The translations under genes and the position numbers were made by a program. From Phycisphaerae bacterium (lineage in GTDB: Bacteria; Chloroflexota; Anaerolineae; 4572-78; J111), in contig JANQQF010000038.1 of assembly GCA_028285035.1 (NCBI GenBank), positions 124,001 through 188,000 of the forward strand: DNA of 64,000 nucleotides, in the 5' to 3' direction. This document shows positions 1-8,254 of the stretch, piece after piece (the first letter of the stretch is position 1; each line of letters begins with the position of its first letter). The notes beneath the pieces were generated by a model that was not told the DNA's origin, did not search any database, and was given only the letters and a program-made list of their open reading frames with translations.

Positions 1-21
1 CTAAGCAAAAGGCAAGTGGAG

Positions 22-651
22 ATGGCAGATCGAGATAAAATACCATCAAATATACCAAAACAATATAAACCCGTATATCAGCAAATATGTGAGTTACAAG
101 ATCCAACGGTGATTGCTCAATCTGCCTTAAAACCTATCAGGGAGAGGCTTCAATCATTCGGAAATTCTCCAGTTGAATTTATTCATAAAGTTGCTCAATA
201 TCTTCAACCAATGTCTGGGAATTCTATGTTATTAAAAATGGTTGATTGGAATGAGGAACATAAACGGATTAATGAATTGAGCAACGAATTTTCTGAAAAT
301 CATAATGCTATTGATATAGCTAAACGAGGTTGTCATCAAATTCTCTCTAAATTAGAGGATGGAGAGATGTTGCAAGAACCCACTGCAGAACTTTTAAAGT
401 CATTCATAAGTAATATATGGCGATCGGAAGTTGAAGAGAATGTTTTGATGATTGATTTGGCCCAAGGCGAGTTGAACGAACAATTTGCCGAGGAATATTT
501 TCAAGATATACAAACCTCTCTTTCATCAGAAACTGAAAGTTTTGTAGATCAATTGACTCGTCATAAAAATGTTAACGCATTAAGGCTGCCAAACCGCAAT
601 CAGTCAACTGATCAGTTGTTGGATGTAGATATTATGGGTGGAATAGTTTAA
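22..651 (+). CDS. Unrecognised 209-residue protein upstream of a QueC-like gene
   Basis: I do not recognise this protein. It is hydrophilic and mostly helical in character, with no membrane segment, signal peptide or obvious catalytic motif; it ends in a short hydrophobic tail (DIMGGIV). I chose the ATG at 22 because an AAGG lies nine bases upstream; a GTG at 16 in the same frame is possible. It stops nine bases before the GTG of the QueC-like gene, which has its own GGGGG ribosome site, so the two look co-transcribed. In Qat anti-phage systems an uncharacterised protein (QatB) sits directly before the QueC-like QatC, so the position fits QatB, but I see no sequence similarity that proves it. 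The window edge hides whatever lies upstream. Confidence 0.6.
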   Translation: MADRDKIPSNIPKQYKPVYQQICELQDPTVIAQSALKPIRERLQSFGNSPVEFIHKVAQYLQPMSGNSMLLKMVDWNEEHKRINELSNEFSENHNAIDIAKRGCHQILSKLEDGEMLQEPTAELLKSFISNIWRSEVEENVLMIDLAQGELNEQFAEEYFQDIQTSLSSETESFVDQLTRHKNVNALRLPNRNQSTDQLLDVDIMGGIV

Positions 652-660
652 GGGGGCACT

Positions 661-1953
661 GTGGATTACAGCTATATTTTTCCAAGTCTTGCAGAAGATT
701 TCCAGACTATACGGCTAAGTCATTGTAACAGTAAAAAAGACTACGCGATTCAAACCCGTGTTAAGGACCAACATTTAATACGAGGTCAAAGTAATGGATT
801 GCCATCTATTTGTGCGGATTTGATTGATCTTGCGGTAGCTATTTACATTGAAATGGTATACAAGAGACAATTGGCGTTTTTCTTTTGTGGCTCGAATAAA
901 ACCTCCTCGCTCTGCAGAGTTAGTCAGGAAATTACCAATCGCATTAACAGATAAACCTACTGAGGTTGCATTATGGAGTGGAGGCTTAGATTCATTAGCT
1001 GGTCTGTGTAATCGTATGAAGCAATATCCAGAAAAAGAGTTTATTTTATTTGGGACAGGCAGTAATTTATCTGTCTTGGGTAAGCAAAAAGAAATCGAGT
1101 CGGTAGTTCGTCAAAAATTTCCTTATCGAGTTAGCTTAACTCAACTTCCAATAGAATTAAGGTATCCATCTGAACATCCTCCAAAAAATAATGAATTTAG
1201 ATGTCGAGCATTTGTCTTTAAAGTTTTGGGTGCAGTTTGTGCTCATTTGGAAAATCAACAGGAACTACATATTTATGAAAATGGATTTGGTGCTATTAAC
1301 TTACACTACACGTTTTCTGAGCTAGGACTTGCTCACGCACGTTCAGTTAACCCTATTTCTTTGTACAATACAGGGCAATTTGTATCTAAAGTGTTAGGGT
1401 CTGAGTTTGCTTGTCTGAATCCCTTTTTATTTTGGACAAAGGCTGAGATATGTAACATAATCCCTGAGATTGGCCTAGCAGAGTTAGCATTTAATACTGT
1501 TACATGAGATGCCTATCGTCGCCAAGCTAATCAACCCTCACAATGTGGTTTTTGTTCTTCCTGTTTGCTGAGAAGATTAGCGTTTATTAATGCTGGAATT
1601 GAAGATAAGACAAAATACGCTGTAACAGATAGTGATCTGAATGTTGCAGATAAACACAAACTCACTTTAAAGCAATGGCACTCCAAATTCATAAATTAAA
1701 AAGTATCTTTGCCTCAGATAAGCCTTGGCAGAGGCTACTTTATCGATATGATGAGTTACGAGAAATTCATTCCTGTATATCTAATAGTCGCAAAATTACA
1801 GCAATCCCTATTCAAAATAAATTATTAAGGATTTATAAAAAACATATTACAGAGTGGGAGATGTTTGAAAAGAATTTTGATTGGACGCAGAAAAATTTGT
1901 TCTCAGGAGCGAGTTCTTATGAACAATTGCCATTCGTAATGGAAAGGAGTTAA
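661..1953 (+). pseudogene. QueC-like (QatC-like) PP-loop ATPase, broken by two frameshifts and one in-frame TGA
   Basis: Three open pieces read together as one QueC-like protein of about 430 residues. Frame 1 (661 to about 850) gives the N-terminal part ending in DLAVAIYIE. Frame 2 (about 850 to 1699) carries the PP-loop signature SGGLDS near 977-1000 and, after a TGA at 1505-1507, the zinc-binding tail CGFCSSCLLRR. Frame 1 again (about 1690-1953) gives a C-terminal extension ending LLRIYKKHITEW. Canonical QueC makes preQ0, but the longer C-terminal form resembles the QueC-like proteins of Qat defence systems. The TGA stands where the family has the first zinc-ligand Cys (12 residues before CGFC), so one base change from TGT or TGC explains it. 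A pseudogene is the simplest reading. Sequencing indels in A-runs or recoding cannot be excluded. The stop at 1953 abuts the next start. Confidence 0.72.
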
Positions 1954-3156
1954 ATGATGAGCCATAACATACTTGATGTCATTGATCTTAAAAAACTGGG
2001 TAAAGAACTTCAACAAGCTCGTCAAAAGCAGGGGCTAACCCAAGCCGATGCAGCCAAAATTATTGGTGTCGCTCGAACTACCCTTACTGCAATCGAAAAG
2101 GGAGAACGACGAATTAAAGCCAAAGAATTGGCAACATTAGCTGATGCGTATGGAAAATCAGTGGGTGATTTTGTGCGCTCTCGACCTGAAATAGAGCCTT
2201 TTGAAGTACAATTTCGGAGTTCCGTCCTACGCAATTTAGAAAATGATGGTCGAATCACTGATGCGATAAATCTGTTGGAAGAACTTTGTCGAAATTATTT
2301 AGAATTGGAAAATTTAACGCAAAAGCCACTCGTGCGGAATTATCCGCCACCTTACCAATATAAAGGGATGCAAATTGAGGCGGCTGCCGAGGGTTTAGCT
2401 AGCGTGGAGCGCAATCGGCTTGGTTTAGGTGATGGGCCGATTCCAATTCTACGTCAAATTTTAGAGCAGAGTGTTGGTTTGCGAATTTTCTATTTAGAAA
2501 TGAAACCATCCTCTAAATATTCAGGTATCTACTTTTATGAACATAATCTAGGGGGTTGTATTGCGATCAATAGTCTGCACAATGAAGAGCGTTGTCGTTG
2601 GTCTCTAGCACATGATTATGCCCATTTTTTGGCAGATCGTCATAAAGCCAGTGTGTCGATGCAAGATCAATATCAACGGGTCCCGGAAAGCGAACGGTTT
2701 GCCGATAATTTTGCCCGTTATTTTTTGATGCCGACGCAATCGATTCGTCAGCGTTTTCATGCCATGCATCAGGAAAAAGGACGGGTCACGCCAGCCGATT
2801 TGCTCAACTTGGCACATTATTACGGTGTTTCATTTGAAGCAATGATTTATCGACTGGAAGGGATGCGTCTCATCCCGAGCGGGGTTAAGGCAAAATTGGA
2901 TGAGCGCGGCCTTCGGGTGAAAGAAGCTAAGGAGAAACTTGGGCTTGAAGACATTGCTGCGGAGCGGGGTAAGTTGCCGATACGGTATCAAAAATTAGCC
3001 GTTCTAGCCTATGACCAGGGGCAGTTAAGTGAGGGACAACTGGCTCAGTTTTTACAGGTAGATCGACTTGACGCGCGGAATATTGCCTTGGAAATCGGTT
3101 GGTCGGAAGATGATGATATGATTGATCAAGATATTACGGATTTAATTGCTGCATAG
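1954..3156 (+). CDS. XRE helix-turn-helix / ImmA-IrrE metallopeptidase-like regulator
   Basis: This 400-residue protein has an N-terminal XRE-type helix-turn-helix (about residues 12-66, with the IGVARTTLTAIEKGERR recognition region). A central ImmA/IrrE (DUF955) zinc-peptidase domain follows at about residues 165-285. The metal-binding helix reads HDYAH rather than HExxH, and a downstream helix reads FADNFARYFLMP, the usual second part of the site. Family members act as DNA-binding regulators that cleave or sense partners, often as the antitoxin side of toxin-antitoxin pairs or in mobile elements. AAGGAG before the ATG at 1954 supports the start. The gene begins immediately after the QueC-like remnant and is followed by a PIN-domain gene only ten bases on, so the pair is probably a functional unit. 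Confidence 0.88.
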   Translation: MMSHNILDVIDLKKLGKELQQARQKQGLTQADAAKIIGVARTTLTAIEKGERRIKAKELATLADAYGKSVGDFVRSRPEIEPFEVQFRSSVLRNLENDGRITDAINLLEELCRNYLELENLTQKPLVRNYPPPYQYKGMQIEAAAEGLASVERNRLGLGDGPIPILRQILEQSVGLRIFYLEMKPSSKYSGIYFYEHNLGGCIAINSLHNEERCRWSLAHDYAHFLADRHKASVSMQDQYQRVPESERFADNFARYFLMPTQSIRQRFHAMHQEKGRVTPADLLNLAHYYGVSFEAMIYRLEGMRLIPSGVKAKLDERGLRVKEAKEKLGLEDIAAERGKLPIRYQKLAVLAYDQGQLSEGQLAQFLQVDRLDARNIALEIGWSEDDDMIDQDITDLIAA

Positions 3157-3166
3157 GAGATACAGT

Positions 3167-3751
3167 TTGACAACTAATATTATGTTTAATCACGATTGTA
3201 TAATTTTAGATGCCAGTTGTGTCATTATTTTGTATGCTTCTCGACAAATGGAAAATATCCTTGACTCAATTCCAAAAGAAATTTCAATAGCAACTTTTGT
3301 TTATAAAGAGGAGGTCCTATCGATTAATGGTGGACCTCCTGATAATGTTAAACAGATTAAAGAATCAATCGATCTACAATCATTAGTCGATGCTGGTAAG
3401 TTAAGGATTGTAGACATCTCTTCTGAAGATGAATATGAAATGCAAGCCAATTTAGAGGCAATTTTAGATAAGGGTGAAGCTATTTCTGGTGCGCTTGCAG
3501 TTAGTCGCAACTGGGCTATTGCTATTGACGATAAAAAGGCACGACGTTGGTTTGAACTTGAAGCAGATCATATTCAAATCCTTTATTCATTAGAATTGAT
3601 TAGACATTGGACTAATGTTCAAAAACCTTCGGATGAGATCATTACTCAAGCACTATGGAATGTTCAACATCGTGGAAACTATACTCTCAAATCAAGTCAT
3701 CCAATGTATGATTGGTGGATTAGATATTTGCCAGAAGAAAAAAGATTTTAA
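3167..3751 (+). CDS. PIN-domain (DUF3368-like) putative ribonuclease
   Basis: The protein (about 195 residues) has a PIN-like layout. An N-terminal strand with the first acid (ILDASCVIILYAS) is followed by a central GEAISGAL helix, then a strand ending in paired aspartates (IAIDDKKARRW). PIN proteins are metal-dependent RNases and commonly the toxin of toxin-antitoxin pairs. I chose TTG at 3167 because AGGAG lies seven bases upstream at 3155-3159, overlapping the end of the XRE-ImmA gene; a longer frame from TTG 3146 and an ATG at 3182 are alternatives. The tight coupling to the XRE-ImmA gene suggests a regulator/toxin pair. Residues 140 to the end (helical, Trp-rich) are not covered by the PIN match and I cannot name them. 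Confidence 0.72.
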   Translation: MTTNIMFNHDCIILDASCVIILYASRQMENILDSIPKEISIATFVYKEEVLSINGGPPDNVKQIKESIDLQSLVDAGKLRIVDISSEDEYEMQANLEAILDKGEAISGALAVSRNWAIAIDDKKARRWFELEADHIQILYSLELIRHWTNVQKPSDEIITQALWNVQHRGNYTLKSSHPMYDWWIRYLPEEKRF

Positions 3752-3930
3752 GACTTACTGTATTAGTCTGCTACTTTTAGTCAATCTGCTGATTCATAAA
3801 GACAAGATGACTAAGCTTCTTGTAAAATTGACTACAGGGTTACCCGCTAATATGATAGCAAAGGCTTAGATATGAGGTAAAGTATGAAGTCTATAATACT
3901 GAACATGTTGTTTGAGATGGAGATGGATTG

Positions 3931-5361
3931 ATGTCATCTGAATTTACAATAACCAGAGATGAAGCGATTAAGCAGGTAGTTGCGCAATTAACCGAGCCGA
4001 TCCATATTGATGAATTGGCTCAGCGTGTTCTGGCGTTATGGCCGTCTAAGGCTAAAAATCCGCTTCATACGGTGCGTCAGGCTATACGGGGTTGGGAACA
4101 TGTGGGGAAAACCGTCATTCTTTTGGATCAACATACAGTTGTGCCAATTGCCCTGGCAATGCAAGGTATTGCTTTTCGGGTGACTCCTTCTCAACAAGAG
4201 ATCGACGAGGGCTGGCTGGCTCTGCAACCGGCCTTTACTCCATTTTTGTTACATAATGAAAATATCTCATCCCTTAAAATCAGTTTTGTTGATGAGGTGG
4301 GTGATTTGATTCCATTCAAGCCTATTAATATAAGGGAAGAACGAGAAGGCTTCTTTGGCCGTACCACAGTTGAGATACCCGTTGCTGATGTGGGGACGTG
4401 GTATCTAGAGAGGGATGTTGAGCCAGGCGATAGTTTACTGATCACGATTGTTGATTGGCAAACTAAACAGTTTCAACTCGTCCCTGAGCCTGCTGACGTT
4501 ACAAAACGACAACAAGCAAAGATTCAAGCACGTAATCAGGCAATGGCCGATATGTTATTCGCCTTATTGGAGGCTGCCAATGATGAACGTATTTGGACTC
4601 AAGAGGCTGTTTTGACCACATACATGCGTTTAGCCCGCATCGAACCCTATCCAGGTGATCATTGGCTAACCGTGCTTGAAAACGATGGGCGAATGGTGTG
4701 GGATGGTTATGAAATTCGATATAGTGATAGTAAATTACCGTTCGAATGGATGCTGCTAGAGTCTGGCACTTCGCTTGTGGAAGAGAAACCTTTCTCCAAA
4801 GCTCAGGGTGAGCAAGTTTACCAATTTAAGGCTGCTTTGAAGTATCGCAAGGGGTTATGGCGGCGGATCGAAATTCAGGGTAAACAAACTCTGGGTCATC
4901 TGGATCGGCAACTCAAAGACGCCTTTAAGCACGATTGGGATCATATGAGTGGTTTTTGGAAATTGGTACGCCGGGGCCAAGGTCGCCGTTTTCGAGAAAT
5001 CGAGTTAGGGCATATTGATCCCTTTGGGGAAGGTGAAGCGGCCGATGTTACAATTGCTGGTTTGGATTTGAGCGTGGACCAATCCTTAAAGTATGTCTAT
5101 GATTTTGGCGATTGGATCGAACATCAAATCACATTGGAAAAGATTGGTGATCCCGAAACTAGGATTGAGTACCCGCGTATCACCGAGCAAAATAAGCCCC
5201 GTTATCGCCAATGCCGCCATTGCAAGGCCCAAAATAAGAAAAGTATTGCCACTTGGATTTGTATTGAATGTTGTAATCGGGAACAGACTGATGTTTTAGT
5301 TTGTGAAGCCTGTGCAGATGAGCACCACTCTGAACATTATGTGGAGGAGATGATTTATTAA
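3931..5361 (+). CDS. Plasmid pRiA4b ORF-3-like protein with N-terminal HTH-like and C-terminal zinc-ribbon regions
   Basis: The 476-residue protein has three visible parts. Residues about 5-80 (RDEAIKQVVAQL through the VVPIALAMQG region) look like a HARE-HTH type winged helix. Residues about 290-425 match the pRiA4b ORF-3 / IS1096 TnpR-like fold, with VYQFKAALKY, the DHMSGFW region and VYDFGDWIEHQITLE. The last 50 residues hold CRHC, CIECC and CEACADEHH clusters and probably bind zinc. The molecular function of the pRiA4b ORF-3 family is not established; members are frequent near mobile and defence genes. I took ATG 3931 (TTG 3928 is directly upstream) with GGAG at 3917. It stands alone, with a possible terminator behind it at 5389-5411. 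Confidence 0.75.
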   Translation: MSSEFTITRDEAIKQVVAQLTEPIHIDELAQRVLALWPSKAKNPLHTVRQAIRGWEHVGKTVILLDQHTVVPIALAMQGIAFRVTPSQQEIDEGWLALQPAFTPFLLHNENISSLKISFVDEVGDLIPFKPINIREEREGFFGRTTVEIPVADVGTWYLERDVEPGDSLLITIVDWQTKQFQLVPEPADVTKRQQAKIQARNQAMADMLFALLEAANDERIWTQEAVLTTYMRLARIEPYPGDHWLTVLENDGRMVWDGYEIRYSDSKLPFEWMLLESGTSLVEEKPFSKAQGEQVYQFKAALKYRKGLWRRIEIQGKQTLGHLDRQLKDAFKHDWDHMSGFWKLVRRGQGRRFREIELGHIDPFGEGEAADVTIAGLDLSVDQSLKYVYDFGDWIEHQITLEKIGDPETRIEYPRITEQNKPRYRQCRHCKAQNKKSIATWICIECCNREQTDVLVCEACADEHHSEHYVEEMIY

Positions 5362-5388
5362 AGAGATGAGGCTTTATTGATTAAAAAT

Positions 5389-5411
5389 AAGACATAAGGT
5401 GTCTTGTTTTT
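5389..5411 (+). terminator. Weak intrinsic terminator
   Basis: A six-pair stem AAGACA/TGTCTT with a five-base loop is followed by GTTTTT, just after the pRiA4b ORF-3-like gene. The stem is short and AT-rich. The A-rich left flank could let it work for the other strand too. Confidence 0.4.
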
Positions 5412-5450
5412 GAGATATGATACCCGTAAACATTAAAGGAGATCATACTG

Positions 5451-5948
5451 ATGAAACTTTCGATACCTAAGGCAACTCGCCCTGCGATGAAAGATTATGG
5501 CATCAATCAAGAACCAGAAGGTTTACTTAGCTGGCCGTGGGTTAGGGAACGTTTAGCGGCCTCGATGAATTATTGGGTGGCAACAACTCGTCCTAATGGC
5601 AATCCACATGTCGCGCCTGTTTGGGGAATATTGTTAGATGACGTGGTCTACTTTGGCACTAGTGTAACGTCTCAGAAAGGTCGAAATCTACAAAAGAATC
5701 CTAACATTGTGGTCCATTTGGAAAGTGGCTATGAAGTGGTCATTATTGAGGGGCGGGTAGAGATGGTTAAGAACCAAAATGATTTTGAGCGCATTGCCCC
5801 AATTTACGCTGAGAAATATGCAGTTCATGGCTATGAACCTAATGCGGAGGAATTGGCCTCAGGGACCATGTACTACGTTTTGCCCAATGTTGTTATGGCG
5901 TGGTTAGAGCAAGATTTTCCAAACACGGCGACCCGTTGGCAGTTTTAA
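5451..5948 (+). CDS. Pyridoxamine 5'-phosphate oxidase-family (PPOX) flavin/F420-binding protein
   Basis: The 165-residue protein has the split-barrel pattern of the PPOX superfamily. An N-terminal strand pair (NYWVATTRPNGNPHVAPVWG) is followed by a VYFGTSVTSQKGRNLQKNP segment and an acidic VIIEGRVEMV strand. Relatives bind FMN or F420 and reduce varied substrates, so the true substrate is unknown. The ATG at 5451 is preceded by an excellent AAAGGAGAT site. The gene is alone between a possible terminator and a divergently unrelated WYL regulator region and shows no sign of disruption. Confidence 0.85.
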   Translation: MKLSIPKATRPAMKDYGINQEPEGLLSWPWVRERLAASMNYWVATTRPNGNPHVAPVWGILLDDVVYFGTSVTSQKGRNLQKNPNIVVHLESGYEVVIIEGRVEMVKNQNDFERIAPIYAEKYAVHGYEPNAEELASGTMYYVLPNVVMAWLEQDFPNTATRWQF

Positions 5949-6120
5949 GATGAGGTTGATAATTGAGATATAAGGTGGTTTTTAGGATGCAGAATTTACT
6001 GAAATTGTAGAAAAAGAATAAAAAATTTATTTCAATCCGCGTTTTCGTGGCTTATCAATTTGGTCGGTATAGTGCTTTGCCGAATAGGTTTGAGATCAAT
6101 TATGAAGGTGGGGAAAATTT

Positions 6121-7113
6121 ATGCGTGCGGACCGACTCCTATCAATTTTATTGTTGTTGCAGAAGCATACAAAACTTACTACCGAGGCATTAGCGGTTAA
6201 GCTTGAAGTCTCTCAACGGACGATCCAAAGGGATATCGAATCACTGAGTGGGGCTGGAATTCCAGTTTATTCAGAACGAGGACGAAACGGAGGATGGCTT
6301 CTTGTTGAGGGCTATCAATCGAAACTTACTGGACTAAACACTTCAGAAATCCAATCGTTATTTCTAAGTGCGCCCGACGTCGTGTTGGAAGCATTGGGGC
6401 TTAGTCAGGCCAACCATCGTGCTTTATCAAAGCTCGAAACAAGTTTGACTGACTCACACCGAAGTAGTGTTCGAACGATGCAACAATTCTTACACATCGA
6501 TGGAGAGGGATGGCGTAAAAAGAAACCGGATGTAAAATTTCTTCCGATTTTGCAAGAGACATTGTGGCAACATCAGAAAGTTATGATACGTTATAAACGT
6601 TATGATGAGAGTGTTGTTGAACGAATACTGACCCCATTTGGCCTAGTCGTGAAAGGCATTGTGTGGTACTTAGTCGGCGGAACTCGTGATACAATCCGAA
6701 CCTATCGAATTGATCGTATCGAACAAATAGAGGTCGTTGGTAAAGGTGATGTACCTCCACAAGACTTTGACTTAGCCGAATTTTGGGAAACGTCAAAACA
6801 GGAATTTACAGCGAAATTACCTCGAGTCCCTGTGACATTTCTGGCTGAGCAGGCAGTGCTGAAGCGAATACAACACGCGGGATGGTATTCAAAAATTGAA
6901 ACTGTTATTGCCACTGATGACCCGAACTGGCATAAAGTAGAGATGGTGTTCAATACTGAAGCAGACGCAATCTCCCTTGCGGCAAGTTTTGGAGGGTCAC
7001 TGATCCTGATGGAGCCAGAAGACCTACAACAAAAAGTGTTGCAAACGGCAAAGCATCTTATCGAAGCTTATACCAATTATCTAGATTCTTCTTGGCCCAA
7101 AGGAATGTTATGA
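6121..7113 (+). CDS. YafY-type HTH / WYL-domain transcriptional regulator
   Basis: The 330-residue protein starts with a helix-turn-helix (residues 1-60, RADRLLSILLLLQKH through SQRTIQRDIESLSGAGIP). A WYL domain at about residues 145-215 includes GIVWYLVGGTRDTIRTYRIDRI, and a C-terminal WCX-like region follows. WYL proteins usually sense a ligand and control neighbouring genes. A GGTGGGG site lies before the ATG. The stop overlaps the start of the oxidoreductase gene as ATGA at 7110-7113, so the pair is translationally coupled, and the oxidoreductase is the likely regulated partner or at least shares its promoter. Confidence 0.9.
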   Translation: MRADRLLSILLLLQKHTKLTTEALAVKLEVSQRTIQRDIESLSGAGIPVYSERGRNGGWLLVEGYQSKLTGLNTSEIQSLFLSAPDVVLEALGLSQANHRALSKLETSLTDSHRSSVRTMQQFLHIDGEGWRKKKPDVKFLPILQETLWQHQKVMIRYKRYDESVVERILTPFGLVVKGIVWYLVGGTRDTIRTYRIDRIEQIEVVGKGDVPPQDFDLAEFWETSKQEFTAKLPRVPVTFLAEQAVLKRIQHAGWYSKIETVIATDDPNWHKVEMVFNTEADAISLAASFGGSLILMEPEDLQQKVLQTAKHLIEAYTNYLDSSWPKGML

Positions 7114-8090
7114 AAGCCGTTGTCTATGAAGCATATGGTCCCCCTGATGTACTTCGACTCGCCGAAGTGCCAAAACCCACGCCAATCGACGATCAAATTT
7201 TGATCAAAATTCGGGCGGTGTCGATCAATGGCTCAGATAAGGAAAATCTGATTGGGAAGCCGTTGTATGCTCGCATTGGTGGATTACAGAGACCGAGAAA
7301 TCCTATTCTGGGGTCGGACATTGCCGGGGTTATAGAGGCGGTGGGGCAAAGCCATACTGAATTTAAGCCGGGGGATGAAGTGTTTGGGGAAATTCCAGAT
7401 TATCACGGTGGCTTTGCCGAGTACGTCTGCACCCACGGTAAAACGATAATGCTCAAGCCTGCTAGCCTAACCTTCGAGCAAGCGGCAGCTATTCCCCAAG
7501 CGGGGACAATTTCGCTGCGGGCGATTCGGGACAAAGGACAGGTCAAGCTGGGTCAGCAGGTCTTGATCAATGGAGCTGGGGGTAGTGGCGGCTCGTTTGC
7601 CATACAGCTCGCCAAACTGTATGGGGCTGAGGTGACGGGCGTGGACAATGGCCACAAATTGGACTTTATGCGCTCGTTGGGTGCAGATTACGTCATTGAT
7701 TACACCAAAGACAACTACACCCGAAATGGTAAACAATACGACCTGATCCTCGACCTGATCGGCTATCGTTCGGTGTTTGATGTTCGACGAACCGTCAAGC
7801 CCAAGGGTACATATTTTTTTGTTGGGGGGTCCACAGCAGTTCTTTTTCAGATGCTCATCTTAGGTCCGTTAATCGGGAAAATCACGGGTAAGCGAATTGG
7901 TCTGTTAGCGGTGCCGCAGAACAGAAAAGACTTGATGGCAATTACAGAGCTTTGTGAAGCGGGAAAAATTATGCCCGTGATTGATCAACAGTATTCGGGA
8001 CTAAGTGAGGTTCCTGAGGCACTCCGCTATGTTTTAGAAGGGCGGGCCAAAGGCAAAGTTGTGATAAGTCTAATCGAAACTGTGGATTAA
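7110..8090 (+). CDS. Zinc-less medium-chain dehydrogenase (quinone oxidoreductase-like)
   Basis: The 326-residue protein is a medium-chain dehydrogenase/reductase with a GroES-like N-terminal half (GSDIAGVIEAVG near residue 70). A Rossmann half carries INGAGGSGGSFAIQLAK near residue 155 and reads a NADPH-type site. The structural-zinc cysteines and the catalytic Cys/His of true alcohol dehydrogenases are not visible, so it resembles QOR-type enzymes that reduce quinones or enones. The start at 7110 overlaps the WYL regulator stop (ATGA); a longer reading from TTG 7092 is less likely. Confidence 0.88.
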   Translation: MKAVVYEAYGPPDVLRLAEVPKPTPIDDQILIKIRAVSINGSDKENLIGKPLYARIGGLQRPRNPILGSDIAGVIEAVGQSHTEFKPGDEVFGEIPDYHGGFAEYVCTHGKTIMLKPASLTFEQAAAIPQAGTISLRAIRDKGQVKLGQQVLINGAGGSGGSFAIQLAKLYGAEVTGVDNGHKLDFMRSLGADYVIDYTKDNYTRNGKQYDLILDLIGYRSVFDVRRTVKPKGTYFFVGGSTAVLFQMLILGPLIGKITGKRIGLLAVPQNRKDLMAITELCEAGKIMPVIDQQYSGLSEVPEALRYVLEGRAKGKVVISLIETVD

Positions 8091-8187
8091 TAGGGTTATG
8101 TTAAGACAGTATAAATTTTTTCGTAAAATACTGGATTTCCCACCTTGACAAGGCTGAATATAATAGGAGGTCAATTGTGGGTAAGTT

Positions 8188-8217
8188 CGTAAGCTTGGGC
8201 GTAAGTTTACGCTTAAG
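8188..8217. promoter_or_regulatory. Small nested inverted repeat with iterated GTAAG
   Basis: GCGTAA (8199-8204) and TTACGC (8207-8212) form an inverted repeat with a two-base centre. TAAGC (8190-8194) and GCTTA (8211-8215) form a second overlapping pair, and GTAAG occurs three times between 8181 and 8205. It lies about 40 bases upstream of the histidine kinase and could be a regulator site. No known operator was matched. Confidence 0.25.
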
Positions 8218-8254
8218 TTTATGGGCGGAATGTGATGTAGTGGAGGGTGAATGA

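Noticed and set aside
1505..1580. Selenocysteine reading of the TGA in the QueC-like gene
   Set aside because: No convincing SECIS-like stem was seen just after the TGA, and two further frameshifts point to gene decay. It is kept only as a remote alternative.
3615..3869. Open frame overlapping the end of the PIN gene
   Set aside because: It has no ribosome site and no recognisable protein pattern, and overlaps a convincing gene. The stretch 3752-3930 therefore appears empty.
8145..8164. TTGACA followed by TATAAT before the histidine kinase
   Set aside because: The spacer is only eight bases, far too short for a sigma-70 promoter.
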